This document shows, piece by piece, positions 11,214 to 23,700 of a stretch of DNA of 64,000 bases (the stretch's first letter is position 1; each line of letters opens with the position of its first letter). Made by a program: the position numbers and the translations under genes. Where the stretch lies: the NCBI GenBank assembly GCA_038277395.1, contig CM076195.1, positions 52,467,862 through 52,531,861 of the forward strand, written 5' to 3'. Origin of the DNA: Dryocosmus kuriphilus. Lineage: Eukaryota; Arthropoda; Insecta; Hymenoptera; Cynipidae. The notes under the pieces are model-generated. The model saw only the letters and a list, made by a program, of their open reading frames with translations. It was not told where the DNA came from and did not search any database.

Positions 11214-12020
11214 ATACGAAATGATGAGGGTTCACAAGTCAAAATGACGTGTTTTCACAAGTCCTGTGAATTTTTCGTGATCGGTTCCACTGCCTTTAAT
11301 ACTGAACGACAAAAAAATTTGGATTTGAATTTTGTCTAGAAGCAGACACGTCATATTTATTTGAATAGCAGAAACAATCTCGGCGAAACAACTGCAGACA
11401 CGACAGAGATCCAATCAATTATTGCAATTTATGATTTGAAGGGTGAAACAGCAAAGGAGGCCAATTCACAAGATCGTCATTTTACAGGAAAAAAAAAAAA
11501 GTTTCAAGACTGGAAATAGGCTTTAAAATATTAATCCTTTGAACTATGGTGACATACCCATATTTTACCTTTATCTACTTAGTTTTTTTTACGACTTCCG
11601 GGTGTCTACTCAGCGCTCTGTTTTAAATCTCCTGTCATTTCCTGGTCAATATTTATTTTTCCCGGTCCCTTCAAGTGATGTAATTATTAGCGAATTGCTA
11701 AAGACACAAAAATGTACATTCTTTCTTTCGAGTTTAATGTAACTATTGTGAGAAAAATATTGAACGCCGATATCACTTTTCATTAAATCTATAGAGTATT
11801 AATAAGTAGTTGAAAATTATATTTTCTCTAAGAAATGAAATAAAATTAAAATATTGTTTTAAACTATTTTATTTAATTTACAATCACAGATTAAAGTAAC
11901 ATTAATATTTACATTGTCGTATGTAATGAACTTTCTTTAAAATATAGCATTTGAGTTCACGTACTTAAAAGTTTAAATTCTCTAACCACTTGACTTGAAA
12001 ATTCAGTGCCTCTTTGCGGA
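11214..12020. other. No recognised gene
   Basis: Spacer between the inverted repeat and the transposase remnant. At 11590-11665 the words GGGTGTCTAC, TCCTGTCATTTCCTGG and TTTCCCGG resemble words at 20915-20975 and 48975-49015 and may be very old copies of one short repeat. Confidence 0.4.
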
Positions 12021-12025
12021 TTTAG

Positions 12026-14030
12026 TCAATACGCTAATTGTTCTTCTACCACTTCTACTTGATTAGCAGTATCTTGCATAAGTTTTCTTTTCTTCGTCTG
12101 AAGATTTCTTGTCTCCTCTGCAATTCTTTTTTCCTCCTTCTCATCTTCTAACTTCTGTTTATTTTGTTCTTTTTTACTCTTTAGAAGCTCGTGATACTTG
12201 AAGTGGCCACTGCGTGCATTAGTAATCATATCCTTTGTAACTGGTATCTGCTCAGTACCTCCAACAACTCGAATACTATCATAAGTGAGAAGTAAAACTG
12301 CAAGGCTTTCTTCTTGATGATTTTCTATTATGCATTCGGAATTGACCAATAATCCCCGTTCAAGAGCGGCATTGACGCGAGACAAAACAAGAATTAGCTT
12401 TAAAAAGTCTATTAGATCTGGAAATGATTTGCCTGTCGTTGAAATTAATTCTGTCCAAGATGTATCTAAACAAGAATAGCTACGCTCATACATTTCATAA
12501 CTTCCATGGTACTAGATAAACTACAAATGTGTTTGTATTCCCTTTTTATGCTGTCTGCCTTTGATCCTCAAATCATGTTCTTTTCAATACTCAAAATTTC
12601 TAAACAAGAAAGCAGACGCTCTTCAGTTACTTTGGGACTTTCTAATATAACGTTAGGATCAAGACACGAACTAGATTTCGTGAATTTGTATTTCAGTGGG
12701 GACCGTTCCTAGAGTTTCTTAGTCATAAAAATGTAGCATTGGCGAGCGTAAGTTTTAAAATTCGTAAATTCTTCTGCGCACATTTTAGGTGTAATTACTT
12801 TTAGAGCACCCTTTGTCTGAAAACCTAAGTCCACGTCAACAACCGGAAACATATTCTTTGGGTTTTTGAGGTCGACATCCGAGATTGAAGTGGCTTTTCT
12901 AGGACATCCGGTTTAACGAATCGATCCATTATTGTGGTTATTACATACGTGAGCTTTTGGTACAAGAAATATGCCATGGGAGCATCTGACTGAAATTCAA
13001 TTCTGTAAGAAATGGTTCCACCAAAGATGAAGCTGAGATGAAGAATGCCAATTTCGCTTCAAGAAATTTGTCTTTGGCAAATGTAGACACAAATTAAAAG
13101 CTTTGATGATTATCGTTAAGAGAGGGTTTTTTTTGCGCTCTTTTTTGACCGCAGACACCCAAACTTTTAAAAACGGCAACATAACAGTAGCTCTTGTAGC
13201 TGTCGGTGTATTTTTCACCCACAAGATAGAACAAAACTAGTGCGAAAATACATCTGATTTGGTGATTTTGGTGTAGTTTCCTCGCCGAGCAGGACTGGCT
13301 TTAAATAAACGGTAGAGAGACGTCAGGAAATCACCTATGTTCCACATCGTATTCTGCATTCCAGTTCTGAAACCTCCAGAACATTATGGAGACCGCAACT
13401 ACCAACATCTAGCAAAATATGAGTTTCCCGATATTTTTCATGAAGTTCAGCTTTCAAATCCTTAATCATACAGAAGTTTATAGTAGGACCGTCCATATAT
13501 ATTTGAATAATTTTAGCCAAATTCTCTTCTTCAACTGACATAATTAGTCCATTCTTTAAGTCTATTGCTTTGGTACTCTCGAGAAACACAGAAGACAAAT
13601 ATCTTGCTTCAACCTCATTTTTAAGACTATTCCAGAAATTTAAAGCGACGTCCATTTGCTGCTTTTTTGGGATTTTATAATTTTCTTTGATCTAATTTCG
13701 AAAATGGGGAACTAAGTCATGTACAACGGTATATCCCACTTTGTCTTTTTGTAATTGCATTTTTGCAGCTATTTCACTATCTGGGAACATGTGGGTCAAA
13801 ATAGCTATTGCCTCAGCAGCTTTCCGAAAAGATAGTGCTTAAATACCGTAAGAAGACACCATGTGATCTCAGCTTTCGTGATAGAATCCTTTAATAATAT
13901 TTTTTGTAGAACTGGTACATAAGACGAAGTCTTAGCTGAGAAACGTGGATTAGTATTTGGAATTGAGGAACTTCGCTCCCTAGAATTCCTTGCAGGATCA
14001 TTCAGGATTTTATTACGTTCTTGTATACAT
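12026..14030 (-). pseudogene. hAT-like transposase pseudogene
   Basis: Several minus-strand frames join into one decayed protein. In order: KTSSYVPVLQKILLKDSITK (about 13930), NFWNSLKNEVEARYLSSVF (13655 on), IQIYMDGPTINFCMIKDLK, LLDVGSCGLHN, then VITPKMCAEEFTNFKTYARQ (about 12780) and SPLKYKF, and finally a 155-codon ORF (12493-12026) with LILVLSRVNAALERGLLVNS and a charged coiled tail EQNKQKLEDEKEEKRIAEE. The NAALERG-x-x-VNSE block resembles the hAT C-terminal dimerisation motif, with the usual phenylalanine replaced by leucine. At least three frameshifts or stops and probably deletions near 12990-13330 separate the parts. Assignment to hAT is by motif resemblance only. Confidence 0.6.
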
Positions 14031-14130
14031 ATTACTGAGACTCCATAACCTAGAAAATAATTTTTTTACAGTAGTTAAGTGACACCTTCACTGTTTTTGA
14101 AAGACATCAAATTCAATTGACCCAATTATA

Positions 14131-14385
14131 AAATTTGTTTAGAAGGATTTTTTGTTATTCGAATTTGGGTCTGTAATTTTACAATGATATAGTATACTAT
14201 AAATAGTGATCAATCACTGAAAAAATAAGGATTCAAAAATTGTTCTCAAATTTTTAAAACTATTCAATTAATCTGGTCAAATTTTTAAACTGTTTTTTCA
14301 TTCAATGATTACTATCTGCAGTATAGTACATCATTATAAAAGTATAGACCCAAATTCAAATGAAAAAATTTTTCTAAACAAATTA
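14131..14385. mobile_element. MITE-like foldback element of about 255 bp
   Basis: The left arm begins AAATTTGTTTAGAAGGATTT and continues through TTTGGGTCT and AATGATATAGTATACT. The right arm (14290-14385), read in reverse complement, begins TAATTTGTTTAGAAAAATTT and carries the same words in order. The arms are about 90 bp with moderate divergence. No coding capacity. Confidence 0.7.
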
Positions 14386-15057
14386 TTTTTTTACATTAGC
14401 CTATAATATAGAACGATCAACATGATTTGAATTTACCGTGAACCCAATCTATTAGATTTAGTAGAAGTTGAATCTGATGTTGCTGCACGAGTATTTGCAA
14501 AATACAAGCCACGATTAATGAGCAACTATTATACATATAAGAAACAAAAAATATCACTTTCAATGACTTTCATAAGAAATAAACGAGTGTCTTTCACACC
14601 TTTTGCATTTTGAATAAAAAAAAATTATTGAAACTCAAAAAAGATAACCTTGATTTAAAAAAATTTTTATGCATTTTAAAAATAATATTATTTTTTAATT
14701 TATTAAAAATCATATAAAAAAAAAATCAGTAAAAGGAATAAAAATAGGCCTGTTTGTTCAGTTTAAAGATCTTAGTTTTTTTTCTAGTGAATTTATTGTA
14801 ACAAATAAAGTAATGACATTTTAGGAATTATTTCCAGTTCAAAATATTATCGTATGTACCATTAATAGAAAATAGATATCTATGAATACGTTCTTTTATT
14901 TGTTATGAATAAATAAAAAAAAGTATTTAAAATCTCTTCTCAAGTCAATAAAAAATTTGCCTTCAATCACTAAGTACATTTTAGAATTCTAATAAGATGT
15001 GAGGTTTGAGTAGAATAAAATAAAATGAAATTTAATAAAATATAAATTAATTTTCTC
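14386..15057. other. No recognised gene
   Basis: A- and T-run-rich sequence up to the LINE target site; no supported feature. Confidence 0.5.
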
Positions 15058-15387
15058 ATTAAATTAGACGTTGACTTCCGTTTCCGGTACCGAACGCGAG
15101 ACAACTCTTTTGTGTCGGGTGCTGGTTTTTTGGCTTTGGTGAAGGAGATAAGCGTGTGTGGAGGCACAAAGGGTAGTGAGTGTGGGGATCAGGAGTGGTG
15201 GAAGAAGGGTGAGTGAAGGCAAAGGTGTTAAGGGTGAAGGTAAGCAGTGTGAAGTGGAAATTGGAGAGAGTGTGTGAATAGTTGAGGTTAGGTGTGTTGG
15301 AAATAGTTGCTGGGAAAGGGGGTTGGAGGTAGGGTGAGCGGAAAGAGGGCAAGGCGGGGAAAGTCACGGAGCACAGTGTAAGGTAGG

Positions 15388-16744
15388 ATGCCGACGGTGA
15401 GAAGTCCGAGAACTGACGCCAGAGGGCAACAGTTACCGGACAAACGCACAGAACGCTGTGAAGTAACAGTCGATGAGAAGGAAAGCGAGGCTAGTGGGGG
15501 GAAAAGTGACGTGGAGCGCAGCGACAGCAGCGGTGAGGAAGGGTCTGTAACGCCGGACAGAAAGGGGATGCAAGCTAGAAAGGAACCAGGGACGGCTATA
15601 AGACGTGGGAGACCCTCCAACTTACAGCGCCTTAACAGGCTGGGCAGCGCGGGCTCAAACAGGAGCCTAGATGAATGGCGAAAAAAAAGTGAGCACGACC
15701 AGCAGTGAGGGAGAGGAAAAAAGAAAAAGAGAAGAAGGGGATGATGAGCTAGAGAGAGACAAGGATAACAGGAAAGTTAGGATAAAACGGAAAACTCCAG
15801 AAAGAGATAGGGGGGAGGGACAGATGTTTGAAAAATTGGAAGCCCTCATAAAAGGGTTTAGAGAGGAAACAAGGCGGAGACTTGATGACATGAGCAGGCA
15901 GGGAAACGACGTAAGGGGGGAAGTGAGAGACGTAAGGAGGGAAGTGAGAGAAGTAAGAGAAAAGTGGGAACAGTGGGATAAACTATGGATAGAGGAGAAA
16001 GACAAGGTATGGGAGAAATTAGAGAGTATAGAGAATAGACAGAGAGAGGTTGACGAGCATAGGAAAAACGAGATAAAACAGTTGGAAGAACGGGTAAGCA
16101 AATTAAAAATCAGGAACGAGCATATAGAGAAGGAAACAGAGAGAATGGAAGTAATGAAAGGGAGTGATGAGAGCATGCGAAATGTGAATGAAACATTGAA
16201 TACGAGATTGAGTGAGATTGAAAGAAAAATGGAAGGGGAAGAAAGGGCAAAGAGGAAAAATAACATCATAGTTAAGGGTTTGAAAGTGGAGAGTGAAACA
16301 GGGGAAGCGGAAATAAAAAACCTAATGAGAGATATTGGAATAGAGGTAAAGATAGAAGGAGTTAAGAGAATAGGTGGGGCGAAGGAGGAAGGAAAAGAAG
16401 GAATGTTTCTAGTAAAAATAGGAAATGAGGAGGAGAAGAAGAAAATAATGCAGGAGAAAAAAAGATTGAGGGGAAGAAGGGAAAGAATCGAAGAAGACTT
16501 GACATGGAAGGAGAGAGAAAGGAGGTGGCAAATAGAACAAAGGACATGGGTTGAGAGGGAAAAAGGAGCCAGGGTAAGGACTGGGAAAGATAGGATGTGG
16601 GTAAATGGAGAGGTGTGGATATGGGATGAGAAAGCTGAAGAACTGAAGGAAGGCAGAAGAATGACGGAGGAGGGGGGAAGAAACGATGTAAATAATGAGG
16701 ACACTGGGGCGGCCGGGGGGTTTACACACGGAAAGGCGAATTAA
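15388..16744 (+). pseudogene. LINE copy A ORF1 (nucleic-acid-binding protein), frameshifted
   Basis: The first segment 15388-15708 starts MPTVRSPRTDARGQQ and contains RRGRPSNLQRL, an AT-hook-like GRP core also kept in copy B as RRGRPTNLERL. It then shifts frame near 15671-15700 into a 357-codon segment ending at 16744. That segment is highly charged, with a long heptad-type coiled coil (about residues 55-180), then KRKNNIIVKGL, GIEVKIEGVKRIGG and RRERIEEDLTWKERERR, an order like the RRM plus C-terminal region of L1-type ORF1 proteins. Function by family: binds its own RNA in the retrotransposition particle. Confidence 0.8.
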
Positions 16745-16759
16745 AGGGAAGGAATAATG

Positions 16760-19700
16760 TAGGAAAAGACAAAAAGAGAGAAGTACAGGTAGCATTTTGG
16801 AATGTGTCAGGGTTAAAGAACAAAGATACAGGATTCTGGGAAGAAGTGCAAAAGTGGGATGTGATAATGATGAGTGAAACATGGATGGATAAAAAGGACT
16901 GGGAAGGTATGAAAAGAAGGTTACCGAGAGGATATGTATGGGAGATGCAAGGAGCAAGAAAGGAAAAAGTGAAAGGGAGAGGAATGGGCGGAATGGTGTC
17001 AGGTGTAAGAAAGGAATTGGTAGTAGAGGAGGAAGAACGTGACAATGCGGAAGAAAAAGAGGGAACAATGGTGCGAAAAATAAGAGTGGGAAAAGTAAGA
17101 GTGAACATTGTATGCGTATATAGGAGAAGAGGAGAGGAAGAAGGATGGAATGTAATAAGAAGATGAACAGAGAATAAAGAGGGGGATTTGGTGCTAATTG
17201 GAGGGGACCTGAATGCATGGACTGGAGAACAAGGGGGAGAGACGTGGGATGGAGAAAAACGAGGTATTTATGAGAAACTCGAGGCACAGGGAAACAGACC
17301 GAGAGGGGAAAATGCTTCTAAACTTGATAGGAGAGGCCGGATGGTTCATATGTAATGGCAATACAAGAGGGGATGAAAAGGGAGAATATACGTTTACAGG
17401 TAAGGGAGACACGGTAATCGATTACATTCTAGCAGAAGAAAGAATTAGGAAGTTGATGGTTAGAATGGAAGTAGGGAAGGAGATAGAGTCCGAACACTTC
17501 CCAGTGATAGCAACATTAAGAGGGGGAGGATCAAAGCGCGAAAGAGGGAATAAAAGAGAAGCTGGGGAAATGAAATTGAAAATGGGGAGATGGGGGCAGG
17601 ATAAGTTAAGGGAATTCACAGAAAAAATGGAAAACGAGGATTGGGGAGAAATGAAAGAAGAAGGAATAGATAAGATGATAGAAAAACTTAAAGAGGCGGT
17701 CGAAAAGATTAGGGACGAGGTGAGACCCCTAAACGAAGCAGAAACAGGTAAGAGAGGGTGGTGGGATGAAGAATGCAGAGTGACTAAAGTGAATATGAAA
17801 GAATGTGTGAGAAAATGGAGGAGTGGGGAAATGGAGAAAGAAGAGTACAATAGGAGGAAAAGAGAGCATGAGAGAATGTTGAGCGAAAAGAAGCAAAAGG
17901 AGAAAGAAAGGTACGTGAAAGAGGTGGAGAAAGCGGTAAAGGAAGGGAGGGAATGGGAAGTGATAAATAGGGAAAGGGGAGGAAGAAAAGGTATAAACGA
18001 GGAAATAGGGATGAAAGAGTGGACAGAATACTTTAAGGGATTGCTAGGAGGTGTGGGGAATAGGGTGCGTGGAGAAGGGAGGGAGGTAGCTGCAGGGGAA
18101 GAGGACGGAGTAAACGAGATAAGTAGAGAAGGAGATAAATGAAGCAATCGCAAAGTTAAAAGGAAATAAGGCAACAGGGGAGGACGGCATAGAGAATGAA
18201 GCATTGAAATATGGTGGGGAAAGGGTGAGAGAAGAGATGTGGAGGATTTGTAATAAGGTATGGAAAGGAGAAGGATGGCCGGAAGAGTGGAGGACAGGGC
18301 TGGTAGTGCCACTGAGTAAGAAAGGAGAAGGAAAAAATGTGCAGGATTATAGAGGTATCACACTCATGTCTGTAGGATACAAAGTTTATACAGAGGTGAT
18401 CAGGAAAAGATTGGAAAGACAGATCGAAGAGAAAGAGAGTATACCACACAATCAAACAGGTTTCAGGAAGGGGATGGGTACAGCAGACAATATATACGTG
18501 CTCAACTATTTAGTTAATAGGAACCTAGGTCAGAAGAAAGGGAAACTGGTCGAAATATTTGTAGACTTGAAAGCAGCGTTTGACTCGGTCAATAGAAGGG
18601 TGCTTTGGAAGGCTTTGAAAGAAAGCGGAATAGAAGAAAGTCTGGTAGAGAGGATAAAAGAAATATTTGTAGAAACTAGGATGAAGGTAAGAATAGGAAA
18701 AAAGAAAGGAGAGGAGTTTTGGACGGGAAGGGGTTTGAGGCAGGGATGTCCGCTGAGCCCGCTACTGTTCAGTATTCTTTTGGCAGATTTGGAGAAAAAA
18801 TTGACGAGGAAAGGGAAAGGGGGAACGAAACTGGGAAATGGCAAGCTATATTCGCTAGCATACGCCGACGATATAGTATTAGTAGCAGATGATGAAAGAG
18901 GGATGAGTTTAATGATGAGAATATTTGAAGAGTATGTAAGAGAAAAAGATTTAACGGTGAATGTGAATAAAACGAAGGTGATGTGTTTTAGAAAGAGAAA
19001 GTGTAAAATAGAGTATGAATGGAAGATGAATGGCAAGGTGGTGGAAATGGTATAAGAGTTTTGTTACCTAGGCTTTTGGTTCGAAACAGGAGGAGGAAAC
19101 GAACTGCAGGTGAGAAAGAGATTGGAAAGTGGAAGCAAAGTAATGGGCCAAGTGTGGGGCATAGGAAAGAGGAGGTTCAGGGATGATTGGAGAATGAGAG
19201 TGTGGATGTTTGATGTGTTAGTGTGGTCAGTGGTAAGTTATGGAACGGAAATATGGGGATGGAAGGAATATAAGAGAGTAGAAAGCATGCAGGAGAGATT
19301 CCTGAGATGGGTCATGGGGTTAGGATGGAGCTGTCCAGGGTATATGCTGAGGGAAGAGTTAGGCAGAGAAAAAATGGTGGTAAGGCAACTAAAAAGGCAT
19401 GGAATTTTGAGGAAAAGCTAAGGAGGGGGGAAGGAAATAAGGTAGCACAAGCGTGTCTAAGGGAGATAGAAGACAAACAAAAAAGGGGGAATATGGGACG
19501 GTCGAAATGGGAAGAAGAAAGGTACGCAAGAAGGAGAGAATGGAGTATGAATGTGGAGAGTAGAGAATGGCAAGGAATAGAGGAAGAGATTCTGTCTAGA
19601 CAAGGTGAGGAAAGATGGAGAAAAATCTTGGAGTTGAGGTACAACAGTTGGTACAGGATGGTCAAGTGGGAAGGAGAGCCAGAGTAAATGGAACAGAGTG

Positions 19701-19949
19701 ATAAGATTTAGAATGGGAGAGGGTGTAAGAGAGTGTAGGTACTGGATGAATGAAGAGGAGAATAGTTGTAGAGTATGTGGGTATGAACAGGAAACATGGG
19801 TGCATGTGTTAGAGAGATGTACAGGAGACGAAGGAGAAGGGAAGAGTGTGGAAGAGAGAGTGAAAGAGATTTTGAATGGGAATGGACAGGGGGAGGGATG
19901 GATGAAGAAGCTGGAAAAGTTAAGAGAAAGAAAAGGTCGCATGATCTAG
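16760..19949 (+). pseudogene. LINE copy A ORF2 (endonuclease and reverse transcriptase), disrupted
   Basis: Endonuclease blocks: AFWNVSG, MSETW, VLIGGDLNAWTG and SEHFPVIATL (catalytic histidine). Reverse transcriptase blocks: DYRGITLMSVGYKVY, HNQTGFRKGMGT, FVDLKAAFDSVNR, GLRQGCPLSPLLFSILL and LAYADDIVLVADD. C-terminus: CRVCGYEQETWVHVLERC, a C-x2-C-x8-H-x4-C knuckle typical of many insect LINEs. Disruptions: TGA at 17164 where copy B has tryptophan; frameshifts near 17250, 18130 and 19380; stop at 19053; stop near 19685. The upstream frame is open across the end of ORF1, so the ORFs may overlap in a -1 relation. Clade is uncertain: ORF1 looks L1-like, the C-terminus R1/Jockey/I-like. Confidence 0.88.
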
Positions 19950-20238
19950 TTTAAAGATACTAAAAATATAAAGTAGAACCGTAAAAGCAATTGCCAAGTG
20001 TAGATTGGCAAAGGTAAGAGGAAACGGAAGTCCTGGTCTCGGTCGCAAGCGCTTAAATTTAAGAATAAATTTAAGAATAGGTCAAGAAAATATCTATGTA
20101 ATAGTGTAAGAGAACGATAAGGGAGAATATAGTTTAAGGAATTGGATTGTAAACATATGTAATGATTGTGTGAAGACTCTCAAACCCGTAAAAGGGAGAG
20201 AGTATAAATAAATAAATGAATGAATTAAATTAGACGTT

Positions 20239-21545
20239 TAATTCACACTGAACTTCTATCCACATCCTGCTACAATTTTGTAGCTTAGGACCAATGCAAT
20301 TTTATGGAAATATTATTCCTATTTTCGTTAAATCACAAAAGATCTCTAAAAAGATACTTATAATGTACAAATTTCTCCTCGGACGAATGATAGTTTATGT
20401 AAAAGGAACAAAAGACGCTGTTGAAAACGCAAAAACACATAACAGGCGACTAGATGCCTTATATAAGAGGTAGAAAAATGGATCTTAAAATTAGAAAAAA
20501 AATAGCAAAAACTTACCTTACTCACTGAGGAAAACTCCTTTAACGAGAAAAAAGTGTTCACTAAGATATGTAGGTACGTATACATAGAAAAAAATTTCTG
20601 TGAATCAAATCATGCAAATTTTAATTAATATCAAGACGCGTATCCTCCGTAATTATATGCGACATTTGCCGGCTCACTTTTGTTTTTAAACACGGCTACT
20701 CCTGTGCCACCTAGCGGAAACCGGAAGTACTGTTCATCACGTATTTAATCATGGATAAAGTATAAATTCGTATTTCTGTTATTTATACATCTAAATTATC
20801 GACAAAGAAAACTCTATCATAGTTTTTTCGTTATTGATAGAACTGAAACTTATAATAACATATTGAAACAATTTTAATTTGCATTTTGGTACAATCCACA
20901 GAAAAATTCCTCTCACTAATTAAATTTCCTGTCATTTATCGGTTTCCCGGACAGGTAGACACCTTGGATTTTTACTTATTTTTCAATAAGTTATTATAAT
21001 TGGTTTCCGAAAAGTAAGAGAAAAATTGGGTTTTTAAAATCACGTTGAATACATGTTGAACGAATTCTAAACGTCATTGCGCAAGCGCATCACGCCTTTT
21101 GATATTATTTTCAAGTTTTGAAAAAAAGCTATTTCCATTCTTTCAGATATTTTAAGCAAACAAAAAATTTTTCGAAAATTTTTGGATTAGCTAATTTTGC
21201 AATTTTACCCTTTAACTTTCTTGTCATACTCAGGCGTTGGACTCACTGCAGAAATAAAAAATAGTTTTAATAGTGGCAGAAATTTAGAAAAGTAGAAGCG
21301 AAATAAAGGCAGGGGAAATTTTTAATATTTAACTTATGCATACATATAGGTATAGGTCACGCATGCCTCGAATCGACTAGAATGTTGCTTCTTTTCTATT
21401 CCATAATTTACATAAGTCGCATGAAATTTGAAAAAAAAATCTGATAAAATTTCGAAAAATGTATTTCTTTAGGAATACAGAGAAATATTTTCATACGAAG
21501 AACTACAAACTTCGAATATTTTGCACTTTTAACGATCTTTGTACT
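20239..21545. other. No recognised gene
   Basis: AT-rich, no supported ORF. 20920-20975 holds CCTGTCATTTATCGG and CCCGGACAGGTAGACACC, resembling the short decayed repeat near 11600. Confidence 0.4.
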
Positions 21546-21549
21546 TTAA

Positions 21550-22340
21550 ACATTTTTGCAACCATGGGTTCAATAGCGTAGGCTACAGGTTAAATGAATT
21601 TAAAAATATCAATTTTTTTCCATATAAAGAGCAAAATTTTGTGAAATAATCGATCAATCAAAATTTCAAAAACGTCTCTAGGGTTTCATCCAACAAACTT
21701 ATGTTTAAATTTTTGTACCAATCGGTCTAATAATGTAGACTCCGGGTTGGCTGAATTATTAAAAAAAACGAATTTTTTACATTTTAATAGTAAAATCTTC
21801 TAAAATAATAATCGATTAATCAAAATTTTAAGAAAAACGTTCCTAAAGTTTCATCCAACAGATTTATGTATAAAGTGTAGGTAACCATCAGTTCAATAGC
21901 GTAGGCTATAGGTTAGCTGAATTAAAGAGAATCAAATTTTTTCCACATACAGAGAAAAATTTTGAGAAATAATAATTCAAAAATTTAAAAAAAAGGTCCT
22001 TATGGTTTCTTCTAACCAACTTATGATTATATTTTGTTATCCACCGGTTTAATAGCGTAGGCTCCAGGTTGTCTGAATTATTAAAAAATCGAGTTTTTCC
22101 ATATAAATAGCAAAATCTTAAAAAATAATCGACGAATCTAAATTTCCAGTTTGGATGAATTTTAAGAAAACCAAAGTTTTTCCATATAAAGAGCAAAATT
22201 TTGAGGAATCATGGACTAATACAATTTTTTTAAAAAGTCCCTAGGATTTCATCCAACAAACTTATGTTTAATTTTTATACGAATCAGTTGAATAGCGTAG
22301 GCTCCAGGTTAACTGAATTATTAAAAATGAAACATTTTTT
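21550..22340 (+). repeat. Satellite-like tandem repeat, about 160-bp unit
   Basis: The anchor TTCAATAGCGTAGGCTACAG or a variant recurs at about 21570, 21727, 21890, 22048 and 22289. Each is followed by GGTT-(A/G)-x-TGAATT, a T-run with CATATAAAGAGCAAAAT, AATAATCGA and TTTCATCCAACAAACTTATG. The last interval is longer (about 240 bp) because it contains a partial extra unit. Units diverge appreciably, so the array is old. Confidence 0.8.
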
Positions 22341-22427
22341 ATGTTTTCTGAATCTCTTAAGCTCAGTTTATAAAATATGGATAATATATATTAGCAGAAG
22401 TTTTTTAAAATGAATTTGTATTGATTC

Positions 22428-22690
22428 AAACAGATTTGATGCAAATCCGTGAAGAATTGGCTAAGATATCCAATATACATGCGATAACTAGTGATAGTTC
22501 GAGAAAATACCATATATATGCGGCTTTTTTACTTGGCGGCGATTCACTACCGCGAATCTTGATTGACTCGAAAAGTTTTGCTGGAGATCCGTGAAAAATT
22601 GGCTGAGATCTCCAATATATATGCAATAACAAGTAATAATTCGAGAAAATATACTCGCGTTATTTTTTACTTTTTGTAATTACCGCGAAC
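22428..22690 (+). repeat. Two-copy tandem repeat of about 130 bp
   Basis: GATCCGTGAAAAATTGGCTG / AATCCGTGAAGAATTGGCTA, then CCAATATATATGCAATAAC / CCAATATACATGCGATAAC and TTACCGCGAACCT / CTACCGCGAATCT occur in the same order at about 22442-22545 and 22575-22680. Confidence 0.75.
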
Positions 22691-23700
22691 CTGGATAACC
22701 TTTTTGTCATATGCGCACAAAAAGTCTCCCATTTCGTGATTCTAAAGTGTGCCACAAGTGGCGCTTTTAAGAAAGACATGCGAAAAAACTACTTCTCATG
22801 CGTAAATCGGCAATACGTAGTTCTTTTTTGACACACTAGTTACTTTTTCGCATTTCTGAGGATTATAACCAATATTTAGTCCATACACTATCGAAGACCT
22901 TTAACACTACGTACGATTTATTAGCCGAGTCTGAGGTGCAATGATCAGATACGAAATAGGGACACCTTATTTTTATTTAAATTTTAATCATAAATTAAGG
23001 AAGTAACACTTGACTATTTTTTATCATATGCTGACATTTTCTATGAAACTTTTTTATTACTTTTCTTTACTATGGTTGCTGCAGAATTTCGATTTCAAAT
23101 TTCAAGCCTTCTCCAAGTTTTTTCGAAAGAAATCTGAAAAAAATTCTGGATCTCACTCTAACAGTCCCATTCGACAAAAATTAGACACCTTTATGCCTTT
23201 AAGGGGGGGGGGGGGGGGCTAAAAAATATCATCAAAGAATAATCACATAAAATAAAACTAGAAAAATTCTTATTGGAATTATTTACAAAGAGAAAGAAAA
23301 TCTTTGAAAATTAATCCAAGAAAAACTAGGTACATGTATTTAGTTAAAATCTTTACATTATAATTTTACTACATCATTCACTCTACATCAATTTTACAGA
23401 TCATATTTGGATTGGATATGCAAAAATCTATGAAAAAAAATGTGCAGAACACAAAATATAATTTCTAAGCGTGCGTGGTAATCCAATAAACGATTTTTTG
23501 TCCAAAAATGCTAAATTCATTACAAACTTTGAAGGTGGAATTTTTTTTTTACTATCTCAATAATTTTCCTATATTCGGTACCAGGATTCCCCTTCAATTA
23601 AAAAAAATTCAAGTCTCCATGAAGCTCTGCGAATTACAATCAGAAGAGATCGAGGTCACTCCCGATATCTCATCGGCGTCCATACTATCAAAATTCGACA
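22691..23700. other. Spacer with a 16-G run
   Basis: No supported ORF. A run of 16 G lies at 23203-23218. The DIRS-like coding remnant becomes recognisable after about 23750; its 5-prime terminal repeat was not identified. Confidence 0.4.

Larger units (their letters stand above)
15073..20223 (+). mobile_element. Non-LTR retrotransposon copy A, essentially full length
   Basis: About 5.15 kb bounded by a perfect 15-bp target duplication ATTAAATTAGACGTT (15058-15072, 20224-20238). It starts GACTTCCGTTTCCGGTACCG, has a short GT-rich leader, ORF1 with coiled coil, ORF2 with apurinic-type endonuclease, reverse transcriptase and a C-terminal zinc-knuckle-like motif, then a 3-prime UTR ending in AATAAATAAATGAATGA. 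Copy B at 41331-46482 has the same structure and start. The sense strand is extremely purine-rich, which produces long but meaningless antisense ORFs. All long reading frames contain stops or frameshifts, so this copy is dead. Confidence 0.92.
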
